Positions 1 through 6,750 are shown, numbered from the stretch's first letter. The stretch: DNA of 34,714 nucleotides from Helcococcus kunzii ATCC 51366 (GCF_000245755.1 NZ_JH601088.1:651299-686012); one strand, 5' to 3'. Notes: generated by a model from the letters alone, not told the origin. Numbers and translations are program-made.

Positions 1-164
1 GAAAGACTAACTATTAAAAGTCAAGAGGTATAATTTAAAAAATGTTAAATTTAGTAATGAATAAAAAATAAATAGAAAAATAAAAAGATTCTAAAAAAAG
101 GTATGACAAAAAGACCTAACTAAATTTAGGAAAAACTAGATTAAGCAAAGGTTAGAATTAAACC

Positions 165-285
165 GTTTTTGCTTTTTAGATTGTAATTTTTTCAAAAGAA
201 CCTGTAAATGATAAAGGCTACGCCCGAGCAAAGCTCGTCATTTACAGAACCTTTTTCAAAAATTAATTTACAATTAAGCAAAAAC
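165..285. repeat. Nested palindrome with GCCCGAGC core at the 3' side of the IS110 transposase
   Basis: This is an imperfect long inverted repeat. The outer arms GTTTTTGCTT (165-174) and AAGCAAAAAC (276-285) are perfect complements, and so are the inner arms CTGTAAATGA (202-211) and TCATTTACAG (238-247). The loop contains a further perfect hairpin, CGAGC-AAA-GCTCG (225-237). The right arm just reaches the transposase stop codon. It may act as a terminator for the transposase or be a small mobile palindrome. A related GC-rich core, GCGAAGCCCGAGC, occurs in the palindrome at 3811-3877, which suggests a dispersed repeat rather than an IS end. Confidence 0.6.
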
Positions 286-1454
286 TAAATTTGTACTTGA
301 TAAGGTTCATTTTTGGTTAGAACTGCAAAAATAGTATGACAAAGCTTTCTAGCAACAGCATTAGTAGCTACTAAATGATGCTTTCCTTCACTGATTTTTT
401 TCTGATAATAATCAGAAAAAACTGGGTCACAAAATTCAGCTCTAAGAGCAGATTGAAATAAAGCACGTCTAAGGAATGGAGAGCCCCTTTTAGTCATATG
501 ATTAGAAGTGGATTCAAATTCTCCAGACTGGGAAATACTTGAGTCAATACCTGCGTAAGCAACAAGCTTTGAAGGATTAGAAAATCTTTTAATATCTCCA
601 ATTTCACCTAATATTGTAGCTGCATTAACAGCACCAATACCAGGGATTGTAGTAATTGGAGAATTAAGTTTTTCAAGTAAAATCTCAATTTCTTTTTCGA
701 CATCTGAAACTTGATTTTGAATAAAAGAAATTTGCTCAATAAGCATTTTGATTTGTAGGCTGAAAGAATCCATACAGAAATTTACACCAAAAGAAGTAGA
801 AGCTTTCTTAGAAAGTTCTTCAAGTTTTCTAGATGCAAACTTCTTTCTAGAAACATTATCTAAAAAAGATTGTAAATCTTCAGAATTGATATCCTCAAAG
901 TCTGAAGGAGTAGAGAAAGTTGAAAGTATTTCTTTAGAAGTCTTACCAAAAATATTGCTAAAAGAAGAAGCATATTCAGGGAAAACTTGATCTAAAAGAG
1001 CAATAGTTTTTCTTTTAAGATCACCAATTGAAGAAACAAGGTAGGACCTGAATCTGGAAAGGTTTCTCAAAGATAAATAATCCTCGTTAGAAAGAGAAGT
1101 TTCAACAAAATCTCCATAGCGAAGAAGATCGGCTATTAAAAGAGAATCGATAATATCAGTTTTTCTCTTTCTAATCTCAATACCTTGTCTCCAGCCATCA
1201 GTTTGGATTGGATTAATAACACGAACAGTGAAGTTTTTTTGAACAAGATATGAGTATATAGATAGCCAATAATGACCTGTAGCTTCCATACCAATTTCAA
1301 GTTCATTTTTGAAAGATTCTAGTTTAAGGATTAAACTTTCAGCACCATCAATGGAATTTGAAAAAGAAAAAGCTTTAAAAATAACCTTTTTCTTATCATC
1401 AACTAATGAAGCAACATGAGTATTTTTACCAATATCAATACCTAAATAAAACAT
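285..1454 (-). CDS. IS110-family transposase (DEDD recombinase)
   Basis: This transposase catalyses seamless, RNA-guided recombination between the IS circle and its target. The N-terminal RuvC-like DEDD domain starts with YLGIDIGKNTH, which gives the first catalytic Asp. It is followed by a conserved GMEATGHYW segment and by KRKTDIIDS. The C-terminal Transposase_20 domain shows TTIPGIGAVNAATILGEIGD and the serine region around SKLVAYAGIDSS...GSPFLRRALFQSALRA. The length of ~390 residues fits the longer IS110 members. I chose the ATG at 1454 because GAGG lies six bases upstream of it; an in-frame ATG at 1466 has no such SD. The frame appears intact, so the element may be active. The long structured 5' region argues for the IS110 group rather than the IS1111 group, where the guide RNA lies downstream. 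Confidence 0.9.
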   Translation of the reverse strand: MFYLGIDIGKNTHVASLVDDKKKVIFKAFSFSNSIDGAESLILKLESFKNELEIGMEATGHYWLSIYSYLVQKNFTVRVINPIQTDGWRQGIEIRKRKTDIIDSLLIADLLRYGDFVETSLSNEDYLSLRNLSRFRSYLVSSIGDLKRKTIALLDQVFPEYASSFSNIFGKTSKEILSTFSTPSDFEDINSEDLQSFLDNVSRKKFASRKLEELSKKASTSFGVNFCMDSFSLQIKMLIEQISFIQNQVSDVEKEIEILLEKLNSPITTIPGIGAVNAATILGEIGDIKRFSNPSKLVAYAGIDSSISQSGEFESTSNHMTKRGSPFLRRALFQSALRAEFCDPVFSDYYQKKISEGKHHLVATNAVARKLCHTIFAVLTKNEPYQVQI

Positions 1455-1477
1455 TTGAAACCTCATAAAAAAGTATT

Positions 1478-1645
1478 TTAGATAGACACCTCAAAATCTA
1501 ATAACGTTACTGCCTTATGGTATATACGAAGTACCCTGGAAGGGTCAACATCTAACTTATTCGTAAACAGCTAAAAGATTAGAGGACTCACTCTTTCAAG
1601 TACGAGATTAAATCTCAAGGAGGGAACGAGTACACTCTATCTAAT
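1478..1645 (-). ncRNA. Candidate IS110 bridge RNA
   Basis: The region upstream of the transposase is non-coding and highly structured. Its ends are closed by a 9 bp perfect complement, TTAGATAGA (1478-1486) with TCTATCTAA (1636-1644). Inside are GAGATT-a-AATCTC (1604-1616), the helix TCTAA/TTAGA (1551-1555 / 1579-1583), and a third element with two competing folds: ACCCT-gga-AGGGT (1533-1545), or CCTT/AAGG enclosing GGTA/TACC (1513-1543). A TATAAT box on the same strand at 1652-1657 would start transcription near 1645. A leading hairpin followed by two loop-bearing stems, ~170 nt long, matches the known IS110 bridge RNA plan (target-binding and donor-binding loops). I have not identified the guide bases. 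ATCTAATAAC is directly repeated at 1496-1505 and 1639-1648. Confidence 0.6.
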
Positions 1646-1651
1646 AACAAT

Positions 1652-1657
1652 ATTATA
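1652..1657 (-). promoter_or_regulatory. -10 box for the IS110 bridge RNA / transposase
   Basis: A perfect TATAAT lies on the minus strand. At 16-18 bp upstream the bases are CTAAGT-like, with no recognisable -35. This fits the known IS110 behaviour in which the -35 is supplied by the opposite end when the element circularises, so the promoter would be weak in the integrated form. That link is inference. Confidence 0.5.
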
Positions 1658-1740
1658 CAGTAAAACTGAATAATACTTAGTCGAAAAAGGTTTATAGGTT
1701 ACCTTTAACAACCTAAATACATTATATAAGGAGGGCATAG

Positions 1741-2232
1741 ATGAAGTCGATTGAAGAAATATTTTTAGAATACGGAAATACGGTATATAAATATCTTTTA
1801 GCAATTTGTAGAGATAAAGATTTAGCTGAGGAATTATCTCAAGAAACTTTCTACCAAGCAATTAAATCAATTAATAGATTTGATGAAAAATCAAAATTAT
1901 CTACATGGTTATGTGCTATTGCGAAGAATGTTTATTTTACATATCTAAGAAAAAATAGAAATATTGTTGATTATGATATCAATGACATTATTGATGAAAA
2001 TATTAAATCAAAATCAACAGAAGAAATTGTAGTAAATAATTTTTCTAAAATTGATATTTTGAAAGCTATTAATAAATTATCTAGCCCTCAAAAAGATGTT
2101 TTATATTTAAGACTATTCGGTGACTTGTCATTTAGAGAAATAGGTGACATTTTGGAAAAAAATGAAAATTGGGCAAGAGTAACATATTATAGATCAAAAT
2201 TATTATTAAGAAAGGAGTTGGAGAATGAATAA
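1741..2232 (+). CDS. ECF-type RNA polymerase sigma-70 factor
   Basis: This is a 163-residue alternative sigma factor with only regions 2 and 4. Region 2 (about residues 8-70) shows the usual DLAEELSQETFYQAIKSI helix followed by LSTWLCAIAKNVYFTYLRK, which binds the -10. Region 4 (about 105-160) is LSSPQKDVLYLRLFGDLSFREIGDI with a helix-turn-helix, then the ARVTYYRSKLLLRK recognition end. The start has an excellent SD, AAGGAGGG, seven bases upstream. The gene overlaps the next frame by 8 bp, the typical sigma/anti-sigma coupling, so its activity is probably held by that membrane protein and released by an envelope signal. The regulon is not visible. The IS110 element ends within ~70 bp of its start and may have altered its promoter. 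Confidence 0.93.
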   Translation: MKSIEEIFLEYGNTVYKYLLAICRDKDLAEELSQETFYQAIKSINRFDEKSKLSTWLCAIAKNVYFTYLRKNRNIVDYDINDIIDENIKSKSTEEIVVNNFSKIDILKAINKLSSPQKDVLYLRLFGDLSFREIGDILEKNENWARVTYYRSKLLLRKELENE

Positions 2233-3049
2233 AAGAGAATGTGAAATAGTTAAAGATATTCTGCCTCTATACATTGATGGATTGACAAGTGAAGAAACAA
2301 ATAAATTTGTTGAAGAACATTTAAAAGATTGTGATGAGTGTAGGGAAGAATACATATTAATGTCTGAAAATACAGAACAAAAGAATAATGATAAGAAAAT
2401 AGTAAATTATTTAAAAAAATTTAAGAAAAGCAAGATGTATTCAAATATATTTATATCTTTATTCTTCCTCTTATTATTAATACCTATAATTATTGGTGCT
2501 ATTAATTATAAAGAATCCACAAGTTTGGTGAAGAAAGATGATGAAATGATAGGTGTTGCAGTATTTCAAACAGATGAAGATATAGATTTAGAAATAAAAG
2601 ATCATCCTGTCTTTATGGGGCCTTCAAATTTAATAGATGATGTTATAGAAGGGAAATATGTAAGCACTAAAAATGGACCAAGTATTGAATTTGATAAGAA
2701 ACCAATAGCATATTATGGGAAATATATCTCAAGAAATAATTTAAGTGATGACGATGATACTATGCTAGATTTTGGAAACGGAAAATTTTATGACATCAGT
2801 AATAAAATAAAAATATCAGATACAATTGAAAATTATATAGATTTAAAATTAGATGTTGATAAATCAAATAAAAAAGTATTAGGGGCTTATAATATTTTTA
2901 AAAGACCAAATGGTAGCTTTTATGCCATAATGACAGGTAGAGTGATGAATTACACTAAACAAGTAACGGTGCAATTAGGAACTTATAATTACGAGCATAA
3001 TAAAAGAGAAAATCAATATGTATTTAACATAGAGTTTATACCTAAATAA
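2225..3049 (+). CDS. Zinc-finger anti-sigma factor, single-pass membrane protein
   Basis: This is a 274-residue partner of the ECF sigma factor, overlapping it by 8 bp. The N-terminal cytoplasmic part carries the anti-sigma zinc-finger signature H32-x3-C36-x2-C39 (EEHLKDCDEC) with an upstream Cys6, following the helix ILPLYIDGLTSEET typical of the zf-HC2 family. One transmembrane segment follows at about residues 72-94 (IFISLFFLLLLIPIII). The remaining ~180 residues would lie outside the membrane as the sensing domain; I do not recognise this domain. The family normally binds its sigma factor at the membrane and releases it on stress. No other operon gene follows; a long repeat array begins 20 bp after the stop codon. 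Confidence 0.87.
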   Translation: MNKRECEIVKDILPLYIDGLTSEETNKFVEEHLKDCDECREEYILMSENTEQKNNDKKIVNYLKKFKKSKMYSNIFISLFFLLLLIPIIIGAINYKESTSLVKKDDEMIGVAVFQTDEDIDLEIKDHPVFMGPSNLIDDVIEGKYVSTKNGPSIEFDKKPIAYYGKYISRNNLSDDDDTMLDFGNGKFYDISNKIKISDTIENYIDLKLDVDKSNKKVLGAYNIFKRPNGSFYAIMTGRVMNYTKQVTVQLGTYNYEHNKRENQYVFNIEFIPK

Positions 3050-3069
3050 CATTTTTGTGTAAGTCGATT

Positions 3070-3365
3070 TTATACATATATTACAGTATTAAGAAAATTA
3101 TGTATAAGCAAAAAAATAATTTATACATAATTTTCTAATTCTGTTTTTTATGTATAAAATTTTTTGAAAATTTGTACACATCATGATTGTTTTACTCGAT
3201 ATATGTATAAGTTGAGAATTTCATTTATACACATATTGATTAGTTCATAGGAGGTATGTATAAAATCCGGAAAAATTTTATACATAGATTTGAGAAATCA
3301 TCTTTTATGTATATGTGATTTTTTATTTTATACATATTTTACAGGATTAAGGAATTTATGTATAA
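3070..3365. repeat. Alternating inverted-repeat array, part A (TTATACATA / TATGTATAA)
   Basis: Twelve 9 bp sites alternate strictly between TTATACATA (R) and its complement TATGTATAA (F). R starts: 3070, 3121, 3172 (variant TTGTACACA), 3225 (TTATACACA), 3278, 3328. F starts: 3099, 3149, 3202, 3255, 3306 (last base variant), 3357. R-to-F steps are 28-30 bp and F-to-R steps 22-23 bp, so each unit is 50-53 bp. The spacers are mostly unrelated, except that the first and last units are close copies (39 bp with about six differences). Some sites extend into longer stems: AGAAAATTATGTATAA pairs with its complement around 3121-3136 (16 bp), and TATGTATAAAAT with ATTTTATACATA (12 bp, 3255-3286). There is no coding potential. 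Confidence 0.9.
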
Positions 3366-3378
3366 GGTCATTAAGAGA

Positions 3379-3675
3379 CAACACATTCAGTTAATTTTCT
3401 AGACTTGTGTTGTCTTGAGGGAATGGAATTCAACACATTTAGACATTTCATTAAAAGTGTGTTGTCTATTATAAGAAAAATTCAACACATTTGGAAAATT
3501 TATATTTAGATGTGTTGTCTCAAAACTAGTAATTTCAACACATTCTTCGATTTTTTCAAGGAATGTGTTGTCTTTTTACGAGGATCATTCAACACTCTTT
3601 GTTAAATTTACTAAAATGTGTTGTCTAACCCAACCTGCATTCAACACATTTTATAAATATCTCTAAAATGTGTTG
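3379..3675. repeat. Alternating inverted-repeat array, part B (CAACACATT / AATGTGTTG)
   Basis: This continues part A without a break in register but with a different site. R (CAACACATT) starts at 3379, 3431, 3483, 3536, 3590 (variant CAACACTCT) and 3642. F (AATGTGTTG, first two bases variable) starts at 3404, 3456, 3509, 3562, 3615 and 3667. Steps are 25-26 (R to F) and 27-28 (F to R), giving units of 52-54 bp. F is extended to TGTGTTGTCT in five of six copies, and R is preceded by ATT or TTT in most. The R..F stems reach 10-11 bp in several units, for example CAACACATTTT / AAAATGTGTTG in the last one. The loops are not conserved. Confidence 0.92.
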
Positions 3676-3679
3676 TTCT

Positions 3680-3776
3680 CTTAATTCGGAAAACAAAATT
3701 TTACCCTTAAACTCTCAACGGCATCTATACTTGCTTCTTCCTTAATTCGAAACCCAAATTTCACCCTACAAACCCC
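3680..3776. repeat. Degenerate direct repeat, two copies 61 bp apart
   Basis: CTTAATTCG starts a ~35 bp block at 3680 and again at 3741. The blocks read roughly CTTAATTCGgAAaaCAAA, ATTTtACCCTtaAACtC against CTTAATTCGaAAccCAAA, TTTcACCCTacAACcCC. They lie just after the inverted-repeat array and show no coding potential. They may be a decayed duplication. Confidence 0.55.
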
Positions 3777-3810
3777 TTCATACACATTTTTACCAAAAAA
3801 TTTAGTAAAA

Positions 3811-3877
3811 AAAAATCGTACTTAAGCGAGGAATGCGCAGGGCGAAGCCCGAGCCACGGAGCAAAGTACGATTTTTT
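3811..3877. repeat. Palindrome with TCGTACT arms and GGGCGAAGCCC core, exoA 3' side
   Basis: The arms AAAAATCGTACT (3811-3822) and AGTACGATTTTT (3865-3876) are a 12 bp perfect inverted repeat. The loop holds the hairpin GGGC-GAA-GCCC (3840-3850). A third copy of the right arm, AAGTACGATTTTTT, lies at 3896-3909. The T-runs on one strand and A-runs on the other suggest a transcription terminator working toward the convergent genes on both sides. The core GCGAAGCCCGAGC resembles that of the palindrome at 165-285. Confidence 0.65.
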
Positions 3878-3910
3878 CCCGCTATCCACTCAGCAAGTAC
3901 GATTTTTTTA

Positions 3911-3940
3911 TTCTTTTTTATTCTTTTTTATTCTTTATTA
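3911..3940. repeat. Tandem 10-mer TTCTTTTTTA, about three copies, at the exoA stop
   Basis: TTCTTTTTTA is repeated exactly at 3911-3920 and 3921-3930, then TTCTTTATTA follows at 3931-3940. It abuts and enters the exoA stop codon (3938-3940), a simple-sequence tract prone to slippage. Confidence 0.7.
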
Positions 3941-4690
3941 TTTCAAATACAACACTACTGGGCAGTGATCTGAACCTTCTTGTTCCATATGGATGCTTGC
4001 GTCAAGAAGTCTATCTTCAAAGTCTTCACTTACTACAAAGTAGTCGATTCTCCAGCCCACATTTCTTTCTCTTGCTTTTGTGATATATGACCACCAGGAA
4101 TACATTTCTGGTATGTCTGGATAGAAATATCTAAATGTGTCGATAAATCCTGCATCTAAAAGTTCTGTGAATTTTTGTCTTTCTTCATCTGTAAATCCAG
4201 CATTTCTTCTATTTGACTTAGGATTTGCTAAGTCTATTTCTTTATGGGCAACATTTAAGTCACCGCATAGAATAACAGGTTTAGTTTTGTTTAACTTAAG
4301 AAGGTAATTTCTAAAATCATCTTCCCAAACTTGTCTGTAATCAAGTCTCAATAGACCTCTTTTTGAATTTGGTGTGTAACACGTAACAAGGTAAAAATCT
4401 TCGTATTCAAGTGTGATGACTCTACCTTCTTTATCATGTTCTTCAATTCCTATACCGTAAGAATGGCTTAAAGGTTCTTCTTTTGTAAATATAGCTGTAC
4501 CAGAATAGCCTCTTCTTTCTGCATAGTTGTAAAATTCATGATATTGTGGCAAATCAACTTCTAATTGACCTTTTGCTAATTTTATTTCTTGTAAACAGAT
4601 GATATCTGGATCTTCTTGTTCTATGTATTCCATAAAACCTTTATTCATTACTGCTCTTAATCCATTTACATTCCATGAAATTAATTTCAT
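3938..4690 (-). CDS. exoA: Exodeoxyribonuclease III (AP endonuclease)
   Basis: This 250-residue Mg-dependent exonuclease III / AP endonuclease is complete for the family and acts in base excision repair. The endonuclease/exonuclease/phosphatase fold is marked by WNVNG with Asn7, LQEIK with catalytic Glu35, Tyr105 in CYTPNS, Asp144 and Asn146 in CGDLNVAH, Asp216 in WRIDYF, and the terminal SDHCPV with His242. These correspond to the E. coli Xth active-site residues. The ATG shares one base with the stop codon of the upstream glycosyltransferase (TAATG), with GGAG just inside that gene, so the two are translationally coupled. The 3' side runs into simple repeats and a palindrome. Confidence 0.95.
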   Translation of the reverse strand: MKLISWNVNGLRAVMNKGFMEYIEQEDPDIICLQEIKLAKGQLEVDLPQYHEFYNYAERRGYSGTAIFTKEEPLSHSYGIGIEEHDKEGRVITLEYEDFYLVTCYTPNSKRGLLRLDYRQVWEDDFRNYLLKLNKTKPVILCGDLNVAHKEIDLANPKSNRRNAGFTDEERQKFTELLDAGFIDTFRYFYPDIPEMYSWWSYITKARERNVGWRIDYFVVSEDFEDRLLDASIHMEQEGSDHCPVVLYLK

Positions 4691-5874
4691 TATTTCTCCT
4701 TGCTTTTTCTTAATTCTATTGCTTTCTTATAAATGTCTAATAATACCTTTGCTTGATGAATGTGATCATTATGTTTTGAATAATTCAAAACATTTTCTTT
4801 TAATTGTTTTGTTTCTTCGTCGCTTAAATTAATAATTCTTGTAAATAATTCCTTGAAATCTTCTGGTGTATCCCATTGATATCCATTTTGACCTTCTGTA
4901 ATTTGTGCCTTGTTTGGCTCGTCAAGTTTGATTAAAGCTGGTAATCCGGAAGCCATCGCTTCTAGCATAGAAATGGAATGCATTTCTGATAAGGAAGCTG
5001 TTGTGTAATAATCCATAGCATATAGATAATTTGGGATTTCAGTATTAGGTTTTGCGCCTGTTAATATGATTTGATCCTCAAATCCCTTTTCTCTAACTAG
5101 TTTAGCAACTTCATCTTCATCTGGACCTTTACCAATTATAAATAATTTAGCTTTATCTTTTGGTAAGTCGGCATAAATCCAGTTATTTACAAGTTCTTTA
5201 ATATTTTTCTCTTCACCAATTCGTCCAACAAATACAAAAGCTTTAATATCATCACCTAAATTGTATTGTTCTCTAAATTGTTTTCTGAATTTTTCTTTTT
5301 CTTCTGTTTTTTGGAACTTTTCAAATTCAACAGCATTGTCAATAACGACAACTTTTTTGTCAACACCAAGTCTATCAACATAGTCTTGTGCTTTTGGGGA
5401 TGGACTAGTAATGATATCGGCATTTTTAAAGAATCTACTAAAGTATTTTCCTGATAATTTTTTTGAAAATTCTTCAAAATGTCTTAAACCAATATAGAAT
5501 AGAAATTTATCATATTCGCTGTGAAGAGTGTAAACTACAGGAATATTTTTCTTTTTAGAAACTCGTAAGCCTGTATCGCCAATACCAAATTCGTTTTGAA
5601 TATGAATGACATCTGGTTCAAAATTTATGGCGATTTTTTCTCTTTCTGGACTTATAGGAAGTGCTAAACGGTAGTTGTAAATTTTCTTTAATAAAATACC
5701 TGGCACGTAAACAACATTGTCTTTAATTTCTATTTCTTTTTGTTTTTCAGAGCCAACTGTTACGACTAAAACTTCATGACCTAATTTTTCATAAGTTTCT
5801 TTTAACATAACAGTTTGCGTTGCAACACCATTTATATATGGCGGGTAGGTCTCTGTAAATATTGCAATTTTCAT
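4690..5874 (-). CDS. GT4-family glycosyltransferase, probable diacylglycerol glucosyltransferase
   Basis: This 394-residue GT-B enzyme has an N-terminal acceptor domain beginning MKIAIFTETYPPYINGVATQ, the glycolipid-synthase type opening, with HIQNEFGIG and YTLHSEYD following. The C-terminal nucleotide-sugar domain has FVGRIGEEKNIKEL, IIGKGPDEDEV and the GT4 E-x7-E motif EMHSISMLEAMASGLPAL. Relatives in Firmicutes make mono- or diglucosyl-diacylglycerol for the membrane and for lipoteichoic acid anchors; the exact sugar and acceptor are inferred. The start at 5874 is preferred because ATGGAGGTATATATG places GGAGG five bases before it; the ATG at 5886 is itself part of the SD. It is first gene of an operon with exoA. 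Confidence 0.85.
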   Translation of the reverse strand: MKIAIFTETYPPYINGVATQTVMLKETYEKLGHEVLVVTVGSEKQKEIEIKDNVVYVPGILLKKIYNYRLALPISPEREKIAINFEPDVIHIQNEFGIGDTGLRVSKKKNIPVVYTLHSEYDKFLFYIGLRHFEEFSKKLSGKYFSRFFKNADIITSPSPKAQDYVDRLGVDKKVVVIDNAVEFEKFQKTEEKEKFRKQFREQYNLGDDIKAFVFVGRIGEEKNIKELVNNWIYADLPKDKAKLFIIGKGPDEDEVAKLVREKGFEDQIILTGAKPNTEIPNYLYAMDYYTTASLSEMHSISMLEAMASGLPALIKLDEPNKAQITEGQNGYQWDTPEDFKELFTRIINLSDEETKQLKENVLNYSKHNDHIHQAKVLLDIYKKAIELRKSKEK

Positions 5875-5894
5875 ATATACCTCCATTTCTCTTA

Positions 5895-5955
5895 ATTATA
5901 ACATAATTATAAAAAACATACATTATTTTAAACTTATCGGAATATTTTGTATAAT
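5895..5955. promoter_or_regulatory. Divergent promoters between the glycosyltransferase and epimerase genes
   Basis: TATAAT lies on the minus strand at 5895-5900, ~20 bp before the glycosyltransferase start, and another on the plus strand at 5950-5955, 30 bp before the epimerase start. For the plus promoter TTTAAA at 5927-5932 gives a 17 bp spacer. The minus -35 is not recognisable. Confidence 0.45.
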
Positions 5956-5984
5956 AAAAGTAAATATAAAATATGGAGGAGAGC

Positions 5985-6689
5985 ATGAAAATTAATTTAG
6001 AAAACAATGGTATTAAATCAGAGATTGAAACATTGGGAGCATATGTAAATACTTTAAGTAAAAATGGTGTTAATATATTTTTCCCAAAATCAAAGATTGA
6101 TGAAAATGGAACTGATAAATTAAGAGGCGGATCACATCCTTGTTTACCACATTTTGGTGTAAGTAAAAAAGTTGGATTATCAAATCATGGTTTTGCAAGA
6201 GATTTGGAATGGAATGTAAAATATCAAAGCGATTCAGAAGTAGTATTATCATTAAAACCAGATGTAGAAAATTGGGAAGGAATGTATGCTGAAATTACTT
6301 ACTCAATCAAAGATAATTACTTTATAACTAAACTATTAGTAAGAAATGATGGCGAGAAAAGTATAGATGTCAGCCCAGCTTTTCATCCATATTTTAATTA
6401 TACTGATGAAAATGAAATTTTTCTAAATGGTGAAAAATTTGAAATGAATAGAGAAACACTACCTAATTCACTATTTGTAGATGAAGTCAATTCAATGAAA
6501 ACCTCAGAATATGTAATAGAAATAGAAAATAAAGATATGCCAAAATTTGTTATTTGGACAAATTTCACAGATAAATATCTTTGTGTTGAACCTACTTTTA
6601 ATTGGCAAGCACTAGATAAAGATAGAGAATTGTGTGCAATAGAAGCAGGGGAAGAAAAAGAATTTGAATATAGAGTAAAAATTAAATAA
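5985..6689 (+). CDS. Aldose 1-epimerase family protein
   Basis: This 234-residue beta-sandwich protein belongs to the galactose mutarotase-like superfamily, in the short subgroup related to LacX and YeaD/YihR types. Seen motifs are GGSHPCLPHFG, NHGFARDLEW with a conserved His, SPAFHPYFNY with the second His, and EPTFNWQALDKD, whose Glu is the likely base. The family interconverts alpha and beta anomers of free or phosphorylated hexoses; the substrate here is not identifiable. The start is the ATG at 5985, since ATGGAGGAGAGCATG gives GGAGG five bases upstream; the ATG at 5973 is inside the SD. It is monocistronic, divergent from the glycosyltransferase and ended by a strong bidirectional terminator shared with murC. 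Confidence 0.85.
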   Translation: MKINLENNGIKSEIETLGAYVNTLSKNGVNIFFPKSKIDENGTDKLRGGSHPCLPHFGVSKKVGLSNHGFARDLEWNVKYQSDSEVVLSLKPDVENWEGMYAEITYSIKDNYFITKLLVRNDGEKSIDVSPAFHPYFNYTDENEIFLNGEKFEMNRETLPNSLFVDEVNSMKTSEYVIEIENKDMPKFVIWTNFTDKYLCVEPTFNWQALDKDRELCAIEAGEEKEFEYRVKIK

Positions 6690-6712
6690 TTTAATTGAAA
6701 AATTGAAATTAA

Positions 6713-6745
6713 AAAGCTGAGAAATTTTTGTTATTTCTCAGCTTT
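6713..6745. terminator. Bidirectional intrinsic terminator between epimerase gene and murC
   Basis: A 13 bp perfect stem, AAAGCTGAGAAAT / ATTTCTCAGCTTT, has a 7 nt loop. It has A-rich sequence on the left and T-rich sequence on the right, so it can terminate both convergent genes. Confidence 0.9.
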
Positions 6746-6750
6746 CTCAA

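Larger units (their letters stand above)
276..1675 (-). mobile_element. IS110-family insertion sequence (ends approximate)
   Basis: A complete-looking IS110 transposase is preceded by ~190 bp of structured untranslated DNA, as expected for the long left end of this family. IS110 elements lack terminal inverted repeats and usually make no target duplication, so the exact ends cannot be read from one copy; the limits given are the least extent I can support. A 10/11 inverted repeat, TATTATACAGT / ACTGAATAATA (1651-1661 / 1665-1675), lies at the left-end side and could mark the boundary or be the target. The element abuts the upstream region of the ECF sigma gene. Confidence 0.6.

Noticed and set aside
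748..990. 80-codon open frame on the plus strand inside the transposase
   Set aside because: It is antisense to the conserved transposase, has no SD and matches no family; the low-GC code makes such frames common.
1637..1861. 74-codon minus-strand frame across the sigma start
   Set aside because: It overlaps the conserved sigma frame and the SD region and shows no domain; hydrophobic antisense of AT-rich DNA.
3070..3675. CRISPR array
   Set aside because: The repeats are only 9 bp, alternate in orientation, change sequence midway and have 13-21 bp gaps; no cas genes are in the window.
3050..3937. Missed small genes in the 888 bp gap
   Set aside because: All frames are short, lack SDs and are broken by the repeats; the one SD-like GGAGG at 3250 is followed by no sensible frame.
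5887..5984. Riboswitch or T-box upstream of biosynthetic genes
   Set aside because: Leaders of the epimerase, murC, glmU and prs genes are short and show no conserved riboswitch or T-box motifs.
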